Below, piece by piece: positions 1 through 7,500 of a stretch of 8,791 nucleotides of DNA. A program made the position numbers and the translations under genes. The notes below the pieces were generated by a model. That model was given only the letters and a program-made list of their open reading frames with translations, had not been told where the DNA came from and did not search any database. Location of the stretch: positions 1-8,791 of the forward strand of contig VFKK01000261.1 of the NCBI GenBank assembly GCA_009885605.1, in the 5' to 3' direction. The stretch's first letter is position 1. Each line of letters begins with the position of its first letter. This stretch comes from Cyclobacteriaceae bacterium (GTDB lineage: Bacteria > Bacteroidota > Bacteroidia > Cytophagales > Cyclobacteriaceae).

Positions 1-346
1 ACTTTTGAGCGGCATCAAATAGCGACAAGTCCGGCGACATGGTGATCACGTTTTTGGTCATGTGTTCGCTTACTTTGCCGGGAAACTTTGGTGTGTTTGT
101 ATATTTTCCCTTAATGATTTCTTTGAGGCAATCCACTTCTGAAATTATCCCAACTAAAGCTCCGGATTCATCCAAAACGGGGGCGCCGGATATTTTCTTT
201 TTGGTCAGCACTTCAAGCACTTGGTCTATCGAATCATCAGGGCGGAAAGTAATCAGGTTGGTACTCATATGGTCTTTGACCAAAATCTGATCTAGCGGAG
301 ATTTCTTGGGTTCAACTACGCGCACTCCTTGAAAACTTTTAACCAT
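1..346 (-). CDS. Tandem CBS-domain protein, N-terminal part (runs off left edge)
   Basis: The minus strand is open from an ATG at 346 to the window edge, giving 115 residues without a stop. The first CBS domain covers about residues 22-82: it opens with a 'VKDHMSTNLITF' segment, and 'ISGAPVLDESGALVGIISEVD' follows at about 52-72, which is the usual CBS core. A second CBS domain begins near residue 92 with 'VSEHMTKNVITMSPD' and is cut by the edge. CBS pairs (Bateman modules) generally bind adenosine nucleotides and regulate enzymes, channels or transporters; small stand-alone CBS-pair proteins are common in Bacteroidota. No other domain is visible, so the partner or target is unknown. There is no clear Shine-Dalgarno sequence before the ATG. 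The frame stays open upstream, but no better ATG was found. The gene lies 120 bases downstream of the heme lipoprotein gene on the same strand, so read-through from that operon is possible. Confidence 0.85.
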   Translation of the reverse strand, partial: MVKSFQGVRVVEPKKSPLDQILVKDHMSTNLITFRPDDSIDQVLEVLTKKKISGAPVLDESGALVGIISEVDCLKEIIKGKYTNTPKFPGKVSEHMTKNVITMSPDLSLFDAAQK

Positions 347-466
347 GGCCGTAAGAATTTTTGTTGATAAAATAAATTACCGATTATCGCCAATAAATAA
401 AAACTATAATCCAATATTTCTCATAATTCGATTGATAATAATTGAATTATTGATTTTTATGAAATA
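347..466. promoter_or_regulatory. AT-rich spacer, probable promoter region of the CBS-domain gene
   Basis: This 120-base gap is much richer in A and T than its flanks. It holds a 15-base near-perfect palindrome at 437-451 (AATAATT and AATTATT arms around one base) and a small palindrome at 381-389 (CGAT and ATCG arms). Neither is followed by a T-run on the minus strand, so I see no intrinsic terminator for the gene ending at 467. I found no clean match to the Bacteroidota -7 consensus TAnnTTTG. The palindromes could be operators or simply reflect base composition. Confidence 0.3.
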
Positions 467-2011
467 TTATTTCAATTCATTTCGAAGGATAATGAATGGT
501 TTCCAGGGTTTATTAGGTTTGGCATAAAGATCGTTGAAATCGAAAGTACCTACGACCAAGTCAGTATCACCGTCCTTGTCAATATCTCCCCTGCTCATCG
601 TCAACCAATGAGAATCTATATTTTCCTTGATCACGAATGGTTCAAAATCACCATTTCCGGATTGACTGAAATAAATCAAATCCTGCCGGGGAGATTGCTT
701 GGTGTCTGGAAAAAAGGAAAGAACGAATAAGTCAAGGTCTCCATCCTGATCAAAATCATCCACCTCGAGTCCGCTTGCGCCGTAAAGCGGGTAAAACCAT
801 TCCTCTTCAAATTCGCCATCTCCGTCATTTAAGAAAATCCGAACTCCATGGTAGCTTTTCAAGATCTGTGAAAGATCAGAATTGTTGCCATTTACCAAAA
901 TGATATCCCGATATCCGTCTCCATTCGCATCCTCAAATCTGAAATCGCTTGAACCAAAAGAAGGATGAAAACGAAGCAACGGCTTTTCAACAAACTTCTC
1001 ATCCCCCTGATTGATCCAAGCATAGATTCCTTCCTGAGATTGAGCAATCTGACTTAGCATATCCAAGTCTCCATCTCCATCAAAATCAACCGCGATTGTC
1101 CTTCTTGCACCGGGAATGGGCTTTAAGATCATTTCCTTTTCTTTTCCATTATCGGAGAGGTAAAGGCTCAATTTTCCAAGATGGTCTCCGAAATGAGAAA
1201 CAACACGGTCCGATTCCCCATCAGAATTCCAATCGGCAGTTTCTAAATGGACAGGCCTTATAAGATTTTCAAGGAGAATTTCCTTTGTCCAGGTATTGTT
1301 TTGAAATGAAAATCTGGACAAGGTCCCCACCGTATCTTTGGAAGGATCCATCAATCCCATGGCAAGCAAATCGAATGTTTTGTCTTTATTCCAGCGAATT
1401 TCCACCGGCGCCACATCTGTTGCAATAGAATCTTTCAGCTTAAACCCGTTCCTGGAATCCAGGACAAATAAAGATTTGTATCGATTTCCAACCCATAAAT
1501 CTCCACTCTCAGGATGAATACGCACCATTGTAGTCAAACTTGGAAACACTTTGGAAAAGACAGGTTGATCTACTTTGAATCCGGGAATTCCAACTTTAGG
1601 GATTACTTTTTCAGCCTGAGACAACGGCTTGTCGGGAGCACTACTGAGGTAATATTCCTGAATTTTTGCCCAATCTTCTCTTTTGATCAATTGAACTTTA
1701 GAATAAATCCCCGGAGGAACACCAGAATCTTCCGGGAGTTCCGTTCCAAAATCCTCCTCAAGATAAAGCCCCATTCGCTTTCGCATGTCTGGAAGGACCT
1801 TGGTTTCCCAGGTAATCCGATCCAATACATCCGGTTCCGGCTTTAAATGGCAACTTCCGCAATAGGCTTCAGCCAATCTTTCACCAGTTAGATTCAAATC
1901 CAAAGCAGCCAATTGCTCCAGCGTAAGAGGAGGTTGCTTCCGATCAGAAATCGGGTTGCAACCAAATAAAAGGAGAATAAAAACTGCAAAACCCAAACTT
2001 ACTATTCTCAT
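467..2011 (-). CDS. Lipoprotein with c-type heme motif and FG-GAP/VCBS repeats
   Basis: This 514-residue protein begins with a lipoprotein signal: basic MR, a hydrophobic stretch and the lipobox LLFGC, with the acylated Cys at residue 18. A single heme-attachment motif, CGSCH (residues 51-55), follows; Met76 and Met80 are candidate distal ligands. The remainder is a beta-propeller-like region with five FG-GAP calcium motifs of the D-x-[DN]-x-D-G-x-x-D type at 260-268, 309-317, 361-369, 419-427 and 476-484. It is predicted to sit in an outer or inner membrane facing the periplasm or outside, with one covalent heme and several calcium ions. Its start overlaps the CutC stop in an ATGA arrangement, and a good ribosome site (GGAGG about 13 bases upstream) is carried within the last CutC codons. 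It is the third gene of the glycosylasparaginase operon. Similar heme-plus-FG-GAP proteins are known as uncharacterised families. The electron-transfer role is inferred from CxxCH, and no substrate can be named. Confidence 0.85.
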   Translation of the reverse strand: MRIVSLGFAVFILLLFGCNPISDRKQPPLTLEQLAALDLNLTGERLAEAYCGSCHLKPEPDVLDRITWETKVLPDMRKRMGLYLEEDFGTELPEDSGVPPGIYSKVQLIKREDWAKIQEYYLSSAPDKPLSQAEKVIPKVGIPGFKVDQPVFSKVFPSLTTMVRIHPESGDLWVGNRYKSLFVLDSRNGFKLKDSIATDVAPVEIRWNKDKTFDLLAMGLMDPSKDTVGTLSRFSFQNNTWTKEILLENLIRPVHLETADWNSDGESDRVVSHFGDHLGKLSLYLSDNGKEKEMILKPIPGARRTIAVDFDGDGDLDMLSQIAQSQEGIYAWINQGDEKFVEKPLLRFHPSFGSSDFRFEDANGDGYRDIILVNGNNSDLSQILKSYHGVRIFLNDGDGEFEEEWFYPLYGASGLEVDDFDQDGDLDLFVLSFFPDTKQSPRQDLIYFSQSGNGDFEPFVIKENIDSHWLTMSRGDIDKDGDTDLVVGTFDFNDLYAKPNKPWKPFIILRNELK

Positions 2012-2751
2012 TCTCCCAGTACCTCCAAAAATTCATTTACCAGATTACGGTCAATTTTGAGATGATGCGTGAATGATTTGGGATCATCCGAAAATGAAAG
2101 CCCGGGTCGAACATATTCATTTTGCGAAAGCTTCCACGTTTTACAGGAAGCGTGGATTTCACGCAAATAGCCTGATTTCTTCAAAATCGCAACATGCTCA
2201 GGCTTCGTCCCTCCGCCAGGCATGATACTTATTCGGTCTTTTGCTTTTCCCATCAGTTCCAGCAAATTATCGAGGCCCTCAGTCGTTGTGTTTTTTCCTC
2301 CTGAAGTCAATATTCTTTCAAATCCACATCCAATGATTTTTTCTAATGAATCATGGAGATCAATGGAAGCATCAAAGGCACGATGAAAAGTACAAGGCTT
2401 TCCTGAAGCGGAGCGCATCAGAGTCTGGCAAGCGTCTGCATTGACTTTCCCTTGATGATCCAAAATCCCAAAAACAAATCCATCGGCACCTTGCTCACCC
2501 AACAACTCAATATCTCTTTTCATGACCATGAGTTCTTTCTGAGAATAATAAAAATCACCACCTCTCGGCCTGATCATCACGAAAACGGGAATGTCGATTT
2601 CCGCTTTTAGGAATTTAACCATTCCTGCGCTGGGTGTTTCTCCCCCTTCAGGGAAGTTGGCACAAAGCTCCAACCGGTCAATGCCGAATTCTGCAGCTTC
2701 GAGGGCAGCTTCCAAATTAAAAACAGGAGCTTCGAATACGATTTTATTCAT
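2008..2751 (-). CDS. cutC: CutC family TIM-barrel protein
   Basis: The product is 247 residues, matching the usual CutC length (about 248 in E. coli). Family signatures run in order: RLELC (26-30) and EGGETPSAG (35-43); MIRPRGGDF (59-67), which includes the conserved Arg61 and Arg63; GFVFGILD (91-98); TFHRAFD (121-127) with His123 and Arg124; ILTSGG (147-152); and MPGGG (177-181). No signal peptide is present, so it should be cytoplasmic. The copper-homeostasis name comes from an E. coli phenotype later attributed to loss of the small RNA MicL encoded at cutC, so a copper role should not be assumed. Here the gene is translationally coupled on both sides: its ATG overlaps the glycosylasparaginase stop and its stop overlaps the next start, each as ATGA. 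It has no Shine-Dalgarno sequence of its own, so it probably depends on ribosomes finishing the upstream gene. The context points to glycoconjugate breakdown. Family assignment is secure; the reaction is not. Confidence 0.93.
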   Translation of the reverse strand: MNKIVFEAPVFNLEAALEAAEFGIDRLELCANFPEGGETPSAGMVKFLKAEIDIPVFVMIRPRGGDFYYSQKELMVMKRDIELLGEQGADGFVFGILDHQGKVNADACQTLMRSASGKPCTFHRAFDASIDLHDSLEKIIGCGFERILTSGGKNTTTEGLDNLLELMGKAKDRISIMPGGGTKPEHVAILKKSGYLREIHASCKTWKLSQNEYVRPGLSFSDDPKSFTHHLKIDRNLVNEFLEVLGE

Positions 2752-3731
2752 AGTGTAAAATGACTTCTCGAGTCGATTAATTCATTTTTAGAGCTGGTAG
2801 CCTTGGCAAAGTTGAACCCCGGATGGACAGCAAAAGCGCCTGTTTCACCTTCTTTGTTAATCGCCAAAAAACCAGCTTGAATGTCTTTGATGTTCTTGTT
2901 TTTTGCAATCAGCCTTTTCACTGCTTCTTCACATGCTTCTTGAGGTGTTCGTCCCTGTCTCATCAATTCCACGATCAGGAAACTTCCACAAATCCGGATA
3001 ATAGATTCTCCAAGCCCCGTGGCAGTTGCAGCCCCTACCTCATCATCCACAAAAAGTCCGGCTCCAATAATTGGGCTATCTCCTACCCTCCCATGCATTT
3101 TATAGGCGAGTCCGCTGGTGGTACAGCTTCCTGCCAACTTCCCATTTGAATCGATCCCAATCATCCCAATCGTGTCGTGATTTTCAATATTGATGATGGG
3201 CTTATATTGGCTGGTCACTTTCCATTTCTGATATTCAATTGCTGCATTTGGGCTGAGGATTTCTTCCTCCAAAGGAAAACCCTGCGAGATTGCAAACTGC
3301 CTCGCTCCCTCTCCTACCAGCATGACGTGCGGGGTTTTTTCCATTACCATTCTGGCAAGTGAAATAGGGTGTTTGATTTGGCGAACAAAAGCTACCGTGC
3401 CGCAAGACCCGTCACCGGTCATAATTGAGGCATCAAGGGTGGTAATTCCTTCCCGATCCGGCAGTCCCTGCAATCCCACAGAAAGATTATCCAGATCCAA
3501 TTCAGTCACTTTCACTCCAGCTTCCACAGCATCCAAAATACTTCCTCCACCCGTCAATTTAGCCATTGCAGCCTCATTTGCAGGAATCCCATGATTCCAG
3601 GTGGATAAAATCAAAGGCTTTTGACCTGCGGAAAATTCAGTTGGAACCCGCGCGAAAGCTTGGTTCAAACCTGGAATAAAAAATGCAGAACCCATAAGGG
3701 ACTGCTTAATAAACTTTCTTCTTTGAGACAT
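2748..3731 (-). CDS. N4-(beta-N-acetylglucosaminyl)-L-asparaginase (glycosylasparaginase), Tat-exported
   Basis: This 327-residue Ntn-hydrolase cleaves the GlcNAc-Asn bond left after N-glycoprotein degradation, releasing aspartate and the amino sugar. It resembles, from memory, the glycosylasparaginase of Elizabethkingia (Flavobacterium) meningoseptica. The autocleavage site is HD|T with nucleophile Thr187 (NHDTIGMIG). Thr205 (CTTSG), Arg215 and Asp218 (GRVGDSP), and Thr238 and Gly239 (ATATGLGE) match the known active-site set at constant spacing. Trp45 in STWNHG corresponds to the Trp that marks glycosylasparaginases rather than isoaspartyl peptidases. The N-terminus carries a twin-arginine signal (QRRKFIK, residues 3-9, then a hydrophobic stretch with likely cleavage after AFA at 27), so the enzyme should fold in the cytoplasm and act in the periplasm. 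The chosen start keeps this signal intact; no Shine-Dalgarno sequence is seen, as is common in Bacteroidota. It is the first gene of the three-gene operon and its stop overlaps the cutC start. Confidence 0.93.
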   Translation of the reverse strand: MSQRRKFIKQSLMGSAFFIPGLNQAFARVPTEFSAGQKPLILSTWNHGIPANEAAMAKLTGGGSILDAVEAGVKVTELDLDNLSVGLQGLPDREGITTLDASIMTGDGSCGTVAFVRQIKHPISLARMVMEKTPHVMLVGEGARQFAISQGFPLEEEILSPNAAIEYQKWKVTSQYKPIINIENHDTIGMIGIDSNGKLAGSCTTSGLAYKMHGRVGDSPIIGAGLFVDDEVGAATATGLGESIIRICGSFLIVELMRQGRTPQEACEEAVKRLIAKNKNIKDIQAGFLAINKEGETGAFAVHPGFNFAKATSSKNELIDSRSHFTL

Positions 3732-3815
3732 AAGGCTTATTTTAGAATCGGCCTTTCAAATTATCAAAATTGGACCGAAATCACCCATCAAACCCTCAAA
3801 TCCTTTTAAAAATCA
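3732..3815. promoter_or_regulatory. Divergent promoter region between glycosylasparaginase and creatininase genes
   Basis: These 84 bases separate two head-to-head genes and must hold both promoters. On the minus strand, TAATTTG at 3757-3763 is one base short of the Bacteroidota -7 consensus TAnnTTTG and lies at a plausible distance from the ATG at 3731; no well-spaced -33 element accompanies it. It falls inside an imperfect 16-base palindrome (3757-3772, CAAATT and AAATTG arms) that could be a shared operator. I saw no convincing plus-strand promoter. The existence of the region is secure; the individual motifs are weak. Confidence 0.4.
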
Positions 3816-4577
3816 ATGAAACCATATCTTCTTAAAGAAACTAATTGGAAAAAACTTCAATCTCATCGGTATGAATTGGCCGTGCTTCCCTGGGGTGCAA
3901 CCGAAGCGCATAATTACCATATGCCCTACGGCACAGATGTGATTGAGGCTGATGAAATAGCGGCTGAAGGCGGCAGAAAGGCTTGGGAAAATGGGGCCAA
4001 TGTGGTGGTGATGCCGACAGTTCCTTTTGGTGTGAATACCGGTCAATCAGATATCTATCTGGATATCAATCTCAATCCAAGCACTCAACTTTTAATACTT
4101 CGGGATATCATCGAAGTCCTGAACAGACAAGGCTTGAAAAAATTATTAATCCTGAATAGTCATGGAGGAAATGATTTCAAAACCATGCTGAGAGAGCTGG
4201 GACTCAAGTTTCCGGAGATGATGCTCTTCACCTGCAACTGGTTTCAAGCTCTGGACAAAACAAAATTTTTTGAAGAATCAGGTGATCATGCCGATGAGAT
4301 GGAAACTTCTCTGATCATGTATTTGAACCCTGAGTTAGTTCTTCCACTGGAAGAAGCAGGAGACGGAAATGAAAAAAAATCAACCATTCATGGCCTTCAG
4401 GAAAAATGGGCATGGGCAGAGCGGAAATGGTCTCAGGTGACGGAGGATACCGGAATCGGTAATCCGAAAAAAGCCTCCCCTGAGAAAGGAAGGCTTTATT
4501 TCGATGCTGTTACCGACAAAGTTGCGGAGCTGATGAAGGATATTTGCGATGCAAAACCTGATCAGCTTTATCGCTAA
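3816..4577 (+). CDS. Creatininase-family metal-dependent amidohydrolase
   Basis: The product is 253 residues, the usual creatininase (creatinine amidohydrolase/MftE) family length. The opening metal motif is PWGATEAHNYHMPYGTD (residues 25-41), where Glu30, His32 and Asp41 take the places of creatininase Glu34, His36 and Asp45. NSHGGND (114-120) supplies His116 in the place of His120, and HADEMETS (158-165) supplies His158 and Glu163. The C-terminal family block is GIGNP...ASPEKGR (213-226). It has no signal peptide, so it is predicted cytoplasmic, with two divalent metals opening an amide or cyclic-amide bond. Family members act on creatinine, formamides, peptide precursors and other amides, so the substrate cannot be named; residues of true creatininase such as Glu122 are not conserved (Gly118 here). 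It is divergent from the glycosylasparaginase operon and convergent with the large lipoprotein gene, overlapping it by 4 bases. No Shine-Dalgarno sequence is visible; the sequence before the ATG is A-rich. Confidence 0.88.
   Translation: MKPYLLKETNWKKLQSHRYELAVLPWGATEAHNYHMPYGTDVIEADEIAAEGGRKAWENGANVVVMPTVPFGVNTGQSDIYLDINLNPSTQLLILRDIIEVLNRQGLKKLLILNSHGGNDFKTMLRELGLKFPEMMLFTCNWFQALDKTKFFEESGDHADEMETSLIMYLNPELVLPLEEAGDGNEKKSTIHGLQEKWAWAERKWSQVTEDTGIGNPKKASPEKGRLYFDAVTDKVAELMKDICDAKPDQLYR
4467..4497 (-). terminator. Intrinsic terminator of the large lipoprotein gene, inside the creatininase gene
   Basis: Read on the minus strand, arms AAAGCCT (4491-4497) and AGGCTTT (4470-4476) form a 7-base-pair stem. 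After one mismatch it continues with CC/GG pairs inside, and it is followed at once by a run of six T (4467-4472). It starts 77 bases past the TAG stop of the minus-strand lipoprotein gene (4574-4576), a normal terminator distance. It lies within creatininase codons 218-227, which encode part of the family's conserved ASPEKGR block. On the plus strand the run after the stem is interrupted (TTTATTT), so it should stop minus-strand transcripts more efficiently. Confidence 0.6.
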
Positions 4578-7500
4578 TTTTCCAGGGAATTCAAGTCAAC
4601 TTCTTTCACCTGACCTTTGTAATCGATCAGTTGAATTCCTTTTACGCCATTCGGAAGGGTGATTTCTCTTCCTGACTGCGAAAGAAATCCTGACCCAAGG
4701 CTGGTTTCTATCCGCTGTTTTTTGCCATTTCCAAAATCCAAAACCATTGCCATCACTTCCTGACCAGGAGTGATGGTTTTTGTACTTTCATATTTGGATT
4801 GACTTTGAAAAGCAAGGAGTTTACCCCGATTTTGGGAGGCAATTAGGATAGAATTTCCCTGAGCCGCAGCTAGTTTAACCAATGCTTTGGCATCACCCGG
4901 AACCATAAAACCACTCTTTGACGGATTCATCGGAGTGAAGTTTCCCTTTCCATTTCCCAAAAGAACCAATCCAACATGCGCATCTAATCTACCGATGAAT
5001 ACCTCATTTCCGTAGTCGTTTCCCACCAAAACTACATCAAGAAATCCATCTCTGTTTACATCTTCAGAGACCAGTCCGTTGACAGGAGCAATCTGAGCCA
5101 GGATTGGGAGTTCCCGAATACTGAACTGACTATTTCCAAGGTTTTCCACATAGGAAGACCTGTCATAATTTCCAGTCAGAATCAACGCATCTTTCTTCTC
5201 TTCCTCCGTAAAAAGCGAGCTTTCAGTGGTCAGTGCATAGGATTTGTATCGTTCAAACTTTCTTCTGAACATCGGGCTTTGACCATACAAATCATCCCAG
5301 AAATGACTTGGAAACGAATTGTAAGTGCCTTCTCTATCCTTGTAATACGCAAATGTGACAGGATCTATACTTCCATTGTTATCAAAATCCTTAGCATAAA
5401 TTTTCACAGGTCTTTCGGCCGTTGGGTGATGGTGATTATTGGCACCAAGATTTCCGACTATAAAATCGGTATCTCCATCCTGATCAAAATCTCCCGAAGT
5501 AATCGAATTCCACCAGCCCAAGTGATTTTCTAAACCGGTTTTCTCCAGCTTAGAGAATTTACCACCTTCATTTTTGAAGACCGTGATGGCCATTAATTCG
5601 CCCACAACTACCAAATCAATCTGTCCATCAGAATCAATATCTGCCCAAACGGCATCAGTAACCATTCCCACGTTTTTCAATCCCGGTGCAAGTTGTTCCG
5701 TTACGTCCTGAAGTTGGCCATTGTTATTTTTCAACAGGAAGCTATTATCCGGCAGAGGATACCTTGCAATTGGAGTGCGACCCCCGACAAACAAATCAGT
5801 GAAGCCATCTCCATCAAAATCAGCACCACGGACAGTAGATCCACTCGCTTTGATTCCCGAAAAATTGGTATCAAGTGCAAATTTTCCCTTCCCGTCATTC
5901 TTGTAAACCCTATCAACGTATTCAGCCGCATCAGGAGCAAACTCACTACTTCCGCTTACCAGATAAAGGTCCAAATCCTGATCATTGTCCAGGTCTGCAA
6001 GCAGGATTCCCATTTCTTCAAAAGCAGCATTTTCTCCAGGCAAAAGCTCAGACTGAGAAAATTTTCCTTCGGAGTTTTGAATGAAAAGCTGAGGAGAATA
6101 TCCTGAAGAAGATCCCACAATCAAATCCTCAATACCGTCGCCATCGACGTCTCCGACGGCCATACCAGGACCGTATTGACTGAGTTTATGTGGAATTGTT
6201 CGCTGCACATTATAGTCAACTTTATCATCCTCAACATGTGTGAAGGATAAGCCCAGCGTATCAGCCACCTCAGAAAAAATTGAAGAAGGCAAACCGAAAT
6301 CCATAATTGCACGAACTGAATTACCTGGTTTTGCATCAGAATAATTGATCTCAATTACCTGATTGGGGGCAACTTTCTCGACAAGGGAAGCCTTTCCGTC
6401 CGGCCAGATTACTTTTATTTCTGCTACTTCGGCCACATCGCCCAAACCGAAATGCATGATTTCTTCAATTGAGGACATGTATCCTCTTACCACTTGTTGC
6501 TCTTGGTAAAGGACTTTACCTTCTGTTAATTGCAAAATTACTTTGGCGCCCAAACCCTGTGAATTGAGCTTGGACCCTTTGAGTTTTACTCTCAAATAAT
6601 TTCGGCCTGCTTCCTCTTTATTAAGTTTATTTTCAAATACAAAAGCAGGATCGTTGATATTATTGACCACATAATCCAGGTCTCCGTCCATATCCAGATC
6701 AACAAAAGCAGCTCCATTGGAAAAAGAGGGCTTGTCCAATCCCCAGGTTTTACTCACATCTTCGAAAGTCAAATCACCTCGATTTTTGTAGGCATAATTT
6801 GGAATTTTAACGATCGGAATTGAATCCAATAATTGACGAACGCTTGCAATTCCTCCCACATCCGCACGATAATTTGCAAAGTCTTTATCTGTAATGTCCC
6901 TTGGAAATCCATTTGTAATCAGCAAATCACGCTGCCCGTCATTATCTACATCTCCGAACAAAGGCGCCCAACTCCAATCTGTCTGATAAACTCCAGAAAG
7001 CATACCGACTTCACTGAAAGGAATACCCGCCCCATTATTCATGTGGAGCATATTTCTCACATGCTGGTATTCATAGCCCCATTGTTCATTGCTGATGTAG
7101 ACTTGATAAGAGTTTTTTCCAATTGTGGTTTTCTTTCTGTAATTGTCCTCTCCAAGCATATCAATGGTAATCAGATCCGGAAGAGCGTCATTATTAAAAT
7201 CGGCTATGTCTGAACCCATTGAAAATTGACTTTGGTGTCTCAGAATTTCCTTGGATTTATTTGAAAAAGTCCCATCCTGATTATTGATATACAGGATATC
7301 ATTGGTGACGTAATCGTTGCTGACATGCACATCGGGCCAACCGTCATTATTCAGATCCGAGATTAAAAGGCCGAGACCAAAACCTTCAATGGTTATTCCC
7401 GACTCCAGTGTCACATCCGTAAAGGTGTCATTTCCATTGTTTCGATAAAACTTATCATTGTTGATTGCGGATCCATCTGTGATTTTTTCCCGATAATTAC

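Noticed and set aside
437..451. AT-only palindrome as a terminator for the heme lipoprotein gene
   Set aside because: The stem has no G-C pairs apart from the centre and no T-run follows on the minus strand.
39..527. Plus-strand open frames at 39-290 and 345-527
   Set aside because: The first is antisense to a clear CBS-domain coding region; the second spans the AT-rich spacer and the 3' end of the heme lipoprotein gene, with a low-complexity product and no family features.
2008..2751. Copper-resistance operon because of the CutC name
   Set aside because: No copper ATPase, chaperone, CusR-like regulator or Met/His-rich metal protein is nearby, and the neighbours are amidase and sugar-uptake genes.
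3732..3755. Inverted repeat AAGGC...GCCTT near the glycosylasparaginase start
   Set aside because: The arms are only five bases around a 14-base loop, which is expected by chance in this length.
1514..3809. Several plus-strand frames within the minus-strand operon (for example 1514-1846, 2823-3149 and 3322-3594)
   Set aside because: They lie opposite well-supported genes with conserved catalytic motifs, and their products have no recognisable domain.
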